DNA of 64,000 bases from Entomomonas sp. E2T0 (GTDB lineage: Bacteria > Pseudomonadota > Gammaproteobacteria > Pseudomonadales > Pseudomonadaceae): contig NZ_CP094972.1 in NCBI RefSeq assembly GCF_025985425.1, positions 992,001 to 1,056,000 on the forward strand. Direction: 5' to 3'. Shown piece after piece: positions 58,630 through 64,000 of the stretch; position 1 is the stretch's first letter, and each line of letters starts with the position of its first letter. Both the position numbers and the translations under genes were made by a program. The notes beneath the pieces are model-generated. The model did no database searches. It was not told the DNA's origin and saw nothing but the letters and a program-made list of their open reading frames with translations.

Positions 58630-60180
58630 TTATTTAGGTAATGCGTTGATATCATCTGGGTTAGTCAAATAAGGCACTGTCCAGCCTTTTTCATCATACT
58701 CAGACATGCATTTTTCAACTAAGCCTTTCATTGCAGCTAAATTACCATTACTTCTTGCATAACCAAGCGTTTGTAAGCGCACATCATCTTGGTTGCCTGC
58801 ATAGTTAACTTCGTATACCTCGTGTCTACCACCAAACTCACTATCGATAGCATCCCATAGTAATTTAAGAATTTTAATCCGTTCTCTATGTCCCATTCCT
58901 TCAGAGCCACGACAATAAACACTTAAGTATTTATCTAACTCAGGGTTTTCAAAATCTTTTACACCAGAGGGTAAATAGATCATACCACTAGCTACCGTTT
59001 GGTGAATAATTTTCTTAATAATTGGATAAGCTAATGGCGCCATATTTCTATACACTTGTAATGCTTGGTTACTAGGTAGCATGGCAGGTGTACTCCAATT
59101 ACTTTGTAACTCTGGGGCACCGTATGCGGCATCAGTTAACGACCAGAATAAGTTACGCCAAGCTATGACTTCCCCTACTTGTGCCGAGACACCACGAAAT
59201 TCTATAGCCCCTGTGCACTCCAGAGCTTTAACTAATAAACCACTTAAAAAATCTAGCTTAACAGCTAGCCGAGTTAAGCCTTGCATAGGGTATAGCCTAG
59301 CAAAGCCGCCATCGGTTGCAAAACGACGGCAACGATCATAATCTTTATAAGCCAGTACATCTTCCCAAGGGATAAATACATTATCTAAAATAAGAATTGC
59401 ATCATTTTCATCAAAGCGGCTTGATAATGGGTAATCAAAGGGTGAGCCAATAGCGCCTGCTATATATTCATAAGAGGTACGACAAATAAGTTTTACCCCT
59501 TTAGCATTCATTGGAGCAAGGAACATTAAAGCAAAATCAGGGTTATCACCCACAATTGAGGCAGAGCCAAAACCAATAAAGTTATAGTGAGTTAATGCAG
59601 AGTTAGTGGCAACTACTTTGGCACCTTTAACCACTATGCCATCTGCACGTTCTTCCACTACACGCATAAATACATCACTCACTTGATCAATGCTCTTATT
59701 ACGGTCAATAGGTGGATTTACAATAGCGTGGTTAAAATATAAACAATTTTCTTGAATACGTTTGTACCAAAGACGTGCATTGTCTGCAAATTTTCCATAG
59801 AACTCAGGGTTAGCACCTAAGACACAACCAAAGGCTGCTTTATAATCAGCAGTACGTCCCATCCAGCCATAGGACATTCTTGCCCATCCTGCAATAGCGT
59901 CACGTTGTTGGTGCAAATCATCTGCTGTTTTAGCTATTCTAAAGAATTTATGGGTGTAACCACCATTGCCTGTATCCGTTTCCCAGCATAGTTCATCTTT
60001 TGTTTTTGGGTCATGTAGTGCATCATACATTTGTGCTACTACAGCTGCTGAATTACGAAAAGCTGGGTGAGTAGTGATATCATCTACTCGTTTACCATAA
60101 ATATAAACTTCGCGACCATCACGTAAGCTTGCTAAGTATTCTTCACCATTTAAAGGACGTTTGTTACCGTCTAATTTCAT
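58630..60180 (-). CDS. hpaB: 4-hydroxyphenylacetate 3-monooxygenase, oxygenase component
   Basis: FADH2-dependent hydroxylase of phenols, giving 3,4-dihydroxyphenylacetate or, with other phenols, catechols such as caffeate and DOPA. 516 residues. Typical blocks: LRDGREVYIYGKRVDDITTH, GRTADYKAAF, FNHAIVNPPIDRNK, VPW-type FIPWEDVLAYKDYDR and SGMIYLPSGVKDFENPELDK. The reductase HpaC and the meta-cleavage genes (hpaDEFGHI) are not adjacent, so the flavin must come from another reductase and the product may not be catabolised by an hpa pathway. An AraC-type activator gene lies upstream. Confidence 0.92.
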   Translation of the reverse strand: MKLDGNKRPLNGEEYLASLRDGREVYIYGKRVDDITTHPAFRNSAAVVAQMYDALHDPKTKDELCWETDTGNGGYTHKFFRIAKTADDLHQQRDAIAGWARMSYGWMGRTADYKAAFGCVLGANPEFYGKFADNARLWYKRIQENCLYFNHAIVNPPIDRNKSIDQVSDVFMRVVEERADGIVVKGAKVVATNSALTHYNFIGFGSASIVGDNPDFALMFLAPMNAKGVKLICRTSYEYIAGAIGSPFDYPLSSRFDENDAILILDNVFIPWEDVLAYKDYDRCRRFATDGGFARLYPMQGLTRLAVKLDFLSGLLVKALECTGAIEFRGVSAQVGEVIAWRNLFWSLTDAAYGAPELQSNWSTPAMLPSNQALQVYRNMAPLAYPIIKKIIHQTVASGMIYLPSGVKDFENPELDKYLSVYCRGSEGMGHRERIKILKLLWDAIDSEFGGRHEVYEVNYAGNQDDVRLQTLGYARSNGNLAAMKGLVEKCMSEYDEKGWTVPYLTNPDDINALPK

Positions 60181-60310
60181 AATTATTTTCTCCAGTACAC
60201 ATTATTGTTTTTATGTAAGGCACTATCATGATGAGTCTATGAATGGGAGTAAAGGTAGTTTTATAGCTAAAAAATGGTACTTTTCTTAAGGTTGTTGATA
60301 AGAGAAAGGT

Positions 60311-61252
60311 TTATTTAATAGTTTGATAATGATGGGATAGACGATAATCTTTAGTAGTAAATCCTGTATATTTGTTAAAAAATCTAGAAAAATAAGAAGG
60401 ATCTTTAAAGCCCAATGTAAAGCAAATTTCATTAGCAGTAAGTTGGCTGTGAATCAGTAAACGTTTTGCTTCTTGTAGTAGTCGTTCTACTATTAGTTGT
60501 TTCGGGCTAATGCCAGCCATTCGCTGGCAGATTAAGTGGAGGCGAGCGGTAGTCATCCCTAATTCATTAGCATACTGGGTAAGTTGCCAATGTTCTTTAT
60601 AGTGCTTTTCTAATAATTCATTAAATCGATAAAATAGTTGTAGGTCTTGCCGTTGAACGGTGTAGTTAGGATGATTACTATCAGTAAAACGAAATAGGGT
60701 AATAAATATTAATTGGATAAGAGCTGGCATCGTAAGTTGATAATTTGGTTTATTATTTTTAAATTCATTAGCAGCTATTTCAAATAATATATTTAATTGC
60801 TTAGCATCTTCCACTAAATCCATTTGTGGATTGGCTAGATCAATACATAAAGGTTTTCTAAGATTAAAACTAAGGTTGTTGTAATCAGGGCGGTTATTAA
60901 ACAGTTGCCAAGCGTATGGTTGCCTAACTGTTATAACATGTCCTTCTGTATCTTTATCACTGGTAAAAGCATGGGGTACACCTGGTGGTGTGAAGAAAAT
61001 CATAGGTCCTTCTAAACGATAGAACAAATCATCTAGTTGAACATGCACCATACCATTAAGTAAGTAATGAATTTGAAAAAGGCGATCATGACGGTGAATA
61101 GCTACATTACGACTAAAAAACCGAGAGAAACTACGATGAGACTCATAATGAAAGTCTGCTCCAGCATATCGTTGATCATAAACATCAAAGAGATCAAGAA
61201 TAGGAATCTGTGATAGTTTGGGTATTTTTTGAGTCATTGTAATAAAGCCCAT
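60311..61252 (-). CDS. hpaA: AraC-family regulator, HpaA-like
   Basis: 313 residues. N-terminal cupin sensor (FSRNVAIHRHDRLFQIHYLL, then FFTPPGVPHAF) and C-terminal double helix-turn-helix (AKRLLIHSQLTANEICFTLG, FKDPSYFSRFFNKYTGFTTK). It is similar to HpaA, which activates hpaBC in response to 4-hydroxyphenylacetate. Start may be the ATG five codons later (MTQKIPKL). It precedes hpaB on the same strand with a 130-base gap that should hold the hpaB promoter. Confidence 0.85.
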   Translation of the reverse strand: MGFITMTQKIPKLSQIPILDLFDVYDQRYAGADFHYESHRSFSRFFSRNVAIHRHDRLFQIHYLLNGMVHVQLDDLFYRLEGPMIFFTPPGVPHAFTSDKDTEGHVITVRQPYAWQLFNNRPDYNNLSFNLRKPLCIDLANPQMDLVEDAKQLNILFEIAANEFKNNKPNYQLTMPALIQLIFITLFRFTDSNHPNYTVQRQDLQLFYRFNELLEKHYKEHWQLTQYANELGMTTARLHLICQRMAGISPKQLIVERLLQEAKRLLIHSQLTANEICFTLGFKDPSYFSRFFNKYTGFTTKDYRLSHHYQTIK

Positions 61253-61545
61253 TAATTTGCTATTAATACTATTCTTTTTTATTTATTAATAGTCAATGTT
61301 ATTTTTATTTTGCACTTATAAGAAGCAGACTTTGCGATTATTACAAAATAAACTAAAAACCTATTTACACTTTTATAACAACAACATACTATATACTTGA
61401 GTAGTAATAAGTAAAATTATTATTGCATACGATATTATAGATATAATCCTGTTATACCCCATTAGTTTTCTATCCCTCCTGTAATTAATATGAAAAATCC
61501 CTATCATTTATTAAATTCAAGAGAGTTAGTCACTATTAAGTAGTT

Positions 61546-64000
61546 ATGTTAAAAAAAATCTCTATTATTACAGTGTTAGGATGCTCATACATCTATAACG
61601 TAGTAGCTGAAGAAACTAAATACGGTTACCAGCTATTACCTAATCAAATGCTTAACCTAAATGATAGTCTGCAATCTATTACATCTGATGCAGATACCAA
61701 AAATCTATATGGAATATATTATAACGACTCTAGCACAACAGAGTTAACGGCTAATCCATTAAATATAGAAGTTATTAATAGTAATGCAGGTAATACTTCT
61801 AATAGAACTATAGCCAATGGTCTTTATATCAATGGAACAAGTGCTGCAGCTAGGCCATCGCTGAATTTAGGTGATGGAAGCCAAATTACTACAAAAGCAT
61901 ATCAAACAATAGGAATTTTTTTAAGAAATAGCGATTTATCAGCTAGTAATCTTACTGTTACTGCTAATGGTCAAAATGGTGGTACAGGTATTTCTTTAAT
62001 AGATAGTCAGGCTACATTAACAGGAAATAATACCATTAAAACTACTGGAACATTTTCAACAGGTTTAGCTATTTCTAACTCTACTTTTACTACAGATAAA
62101 ATTAATATTGAAGTATCAGGGAGTAATTCAACTGCAGTAAATATCACCAATAACACAGGTAAAATAACAGATTTAGGTACTAGTAGTACTATTAAGCTTA
62201 CTTCAGCAGATGGTTATGGAATTAGTATAAACAAAGGCTCTGTTATAGCCAATGATCTTACTATAGAAAATACTGGCAATAATTCTTTTGCTGTAGCTGT
62301 TTATAATGGTACTTTTACGATGAATGGTGGCTCTGTTACATCTAATTATGCAGGTATTACTACGGGTGGACTTGTTCCTTTACCTACAGACTATGTTCAA
62401 GAAATTAATTTAACGGATGTTACCATATCTTCCCGTGATAGAAGTTTACTAATATCTAATAGTGGCAACATGACATTAGAAAGGGTGCAAGCAACATCCA
62501 CGACTGCTTCTGCTTTAATGCTCACTAATAATGGTATTGTTACAGCTAATGATACTTCTTTACAAGGCAAAAACAACGTTGTAAATGCAAATACTGGACA
62601 GGTTACCTTTTCAGGTAATACCAATATTATCTCAACAGATACCAATAGTAATGCAATTTATATTATAAACAATGCTGCTATTAACACGATACCTGAAGGT
62701 AGTACCATGAATATAGTAGGTAATATGCAAATTGGTCAATCGGGTACCAATAATATTATTGATTTAAAAATGAATACTGGCTCACAGTTTACTGGAAAGT
62801 CAGCTATTTATGATACAAACACTGGAGTTATTAATCTGGATATGACATACAGTATATGGAATATGACAGATGATTCCACTACTACAACATTAGCACTAGA
62901 TAATAGTACAGTAAATTTTACTAATAGCAACTTTACAACTTTAACAACTAAAGAACTTAGTGGTATTGGTTTATTTAGTATGAAAACTGATATAGCCCAA
63001 CAGCTAGGTGACTTAATCAATATTACAGAAACAACAACAGGTAACCATTCTCTTGCTATTGCCAACCAAGGTAGTGCTGCTACTGACGGCACAGAAACAC
63101 TAACAGTTGTTACTACAGCTGATGGAGGTGGTAACTTTAAGCTCAATAATCAAGTTGAAGCTGGAGGTTATATTTATGGTTTAAGAAAAGCTAGTAATGA
63201 TAAGGACTGGGAGTTATATGCTTTACCCTCTGGAGGTAATATTGGTGGTACACAAACTTCTTCAGCGTTAGCTGGTGCTAGCTTTTTAAATACCAGTTAT
63301 CTACTAAACTATATAGATAATCAAACACTTTTACAAAGATTAGGTGACCTTAGAGTAACAGGTGCTGGTAATGCCACCAGTGGTTTATGGGTAAAAGCTT
63401 TTGGTGGTAAGCTTTCTTCTTTTGATGGAAAACAATTATCTGGTTTTGATATGCCTTACTCAGGGACTCAACTAGGAATAGATAAGGATTTTAGCGTTTC
63501 GTCAGGAACATTACTGGTGGGCGTTATGGCAGGTATTACGCAAGGTAATCTTAACTATAAACAAGGTGATGGTACGGCTAAAAATTATACATTAGGGCTT
63601 TATTCAACCTATTATCATGACCAAGGATTTTATGTAGATACAGTGCTTAAATATAATAATATTCATAATCAATTTAATGTTAAAGATACTACAGGAATGT
63701 CAGTTAAGGGTAAAGGAAGAACTCAGGGTATTAACGCATCTGTGGAAGTAGGAAAGCGTTTATGGATTAACGATAGTAAAGCAGGCTTTTATATTGAACC
63801 ACAATTACAAGTATCTACAGGAGTACAAGGTGGGGATACAGTTAAGGCCAGTAATGGTTTAAAAATTAAGCTTGATTCCTATAACTCTACTTTAGGGCGT
63901 TCTAGCGCAATTATAGGCTACCAAACTCAAGGTACTAATCCTATAAATATTTATTTTAAATCTGGTTACTTAAGAGAGTTTAATGCTAATACTAGTTACA
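61546..64000 (+). CDS. Type V autotransporter, 3' end missing
   Basis: 818 codons are visible and the frame is still open at the right edge. Signal peptide MLKKISIITVLGCSYIYNVV, cut near AEET. Residues 30-600 are a Thr/Asn/Ser-rich beta-helical passenger of repeated TNNG, NTGN and NSNA type elements without cysteine, as in AIDA/pertactin-like adhesins. The autotransporter barrel begins near residue 613 (GLWVKAFGGKLSSFDGKQLS) and continues with alternating strands (GTQLGIDKDF, YTLGLYSTYYHDQGFYVDTV, EVGKRLW, FYIEPQLQVSTG). About 70 residues of the barrel lie beyond the window. A surface adhesin or cytotoxin role is likely; no protease triad is seen. Confidence 0.88.
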   Translation, partial: MLKKISIITVLGCSYIYNVVAEETKYGYQLLPNQMLNLNDSLQSITSDADTKNLYGIYYNDSSTTELTANPLNIEVINSNAGNTSNRTIANGLYINGTSAAARPSLNLGDGSQITTKAYQTIGIFLRNSDLSASNLTVTANGQNGGTGISLIDSQATLTGNNTIKTTGTFSTGLAISNSTFTTDKINIEVSGSNSTAVNITNNTGKITDLGTSSTIKLTSADGYGISINKGSVIANDLTIENTGNNSFAVAVYNGTFTMNGGSVTSNYAGITTGGLVPLPTDYVQEINLTDVTISSRDRSLLISNSGNMTLERVQATSTTASALMLTNNGIVTANDTSLQGKNNVVNANTGQVTFSGNTNIISTDTNSNAIYIINNAAINTIPEGSTMNIVGNMQIGQSGTNNIIDLKMNTGSQFTGKSAIYDTNTGVINLDMTYSIWNMTDDSTTTTLALDNSTVNFTNSNFTTLTTKELSGIGLFSMKTDIAQQLGDLINITETTTGNHSLAIANQGSAATDGTETLTVVTTADGGGNFKLNNQVEAGGYIYGLRKASNDKDWELYALPSGGNIGGTQTSSALAGASFLNTSYLLNYIDNQTLLQRLGDLRVTGAGNATSGLWVKAFGGKLSSFDGKQLSGFDMPYSGTQLGIDKDFSVSSGTLLVGVMAGITQGNLNYKQGDGTAKNYTLGLYSTYYHDQGFYVDTVLKYNNIHNQFNVKDTTGMSVKGKGRTQGINASVEVGKRLWINDSKAGFYIEPQLQVSTGVQGGDTVKASNGLKIKLDSYNSTLGRSSAIIGYQTQGTNPINIYFKSGYLREFNANTSY

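Noticed and set aside
62397-63146. Minus-strand frames of 82 and 112 residues
   Set aside because: Shadows of the Thr/Asn-rich autotransporter passenger; the plus frame is continuous from a signal peptide to the barrel.

Overview
The window comes from an AT-rich gammaproteobacterium of the Pseudomonas lineage. Gene content and local order follow Pseudomonas: serA beside a D-2-hydroxyglutarate dehydrogenase gene, rplU-rpmA-obgE next to ispB and a small Fur-box gene, mltD-gloB-methyltransferase-rnhA-dnaQ, coaD-fdx, a DUF2388 protein and EpsC-type serine acetyltransferase. Base composition is far more AT-rich than in free-living Pseudomonas. An insect-gut relative such as Entomomonas fits well; this is inference, not a database match.

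1-9.8 kb is an orphan type VI secretion cargo island: VgrG (5' end outside the window), a DUF4123 adaptor, a 1702-residue RHS toxin with an EndoU-like C-terminus, a probable immunity gene and two small unknown genes. 10.4-12.6 kb holds dbpA and prophage debris, including an integrase tail and a frameshifted small gene. 13.0-14.2 kb carries two tandem type IV pilins, the first behind a sigma-54 promoter. 14.2-21.9 kb is housekeeping: DUF2218, serA, D2HGDH, obgE, rpmA, rplU, ispB and a Fur-box gene. 22.0-35.9 kb is the S10-spc-alpha ribosomal superoperon (rpsJ to rplQ, with secY, rpmJ and rpoA), interrupted by a strong terminator-like hairpin between rpsN and rpsH and another after rpmJ. 36.2-43.2 kb holds mltD, gloB, a methyltransferase, rnhA, dnaQ, a glycosyltransferase, a thioesterase and two secreted proteins.

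43.6-50.6 kb is the most interesting part: six minus-strand genes that look like a compact, apparently undescribed biosynthetic operon. In transcription order they encode a DUF4260-like membrane protein, a ferritin-like diiron protein, an acyl-CoA-dehydrogenase-family flavoprotein, an 849-residue fusion of a class III aminotransferase with a long-chain acyl-ACP-reductase-like domain, a DUF2156/MprF-C-like aminoacyl transferase and a SAM methyltransferase. The set parallels the valanimycin/azodyrecin logic (aldehyde, amine, hydroxylamine, aminoacyl ester, hydrazine, azoxy, methyl ester), so I predict a lipid-like N-N-bonded (azoxy) metabolite. The operon lies between an intact tRNA-Asp plus terminator (51.4 kb) and a decayed copy of that tRNA 3' end plus terminator (43.3 kb), as expected for a tRNA-targeted island.

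51.4-64 kb contains tRNA-Asp and tRNA-Val, a DODA-type dioxygenase, coaD, ferredoxin, a META-domain lipoprotein, a cold-shock protein, tRNA-Met, hslV (TTG start), hslU, the 4.5S RNA, serine acetyltransferase, HpaB with an AraC-type regulator, and an autotransporter that runs off the right edge.
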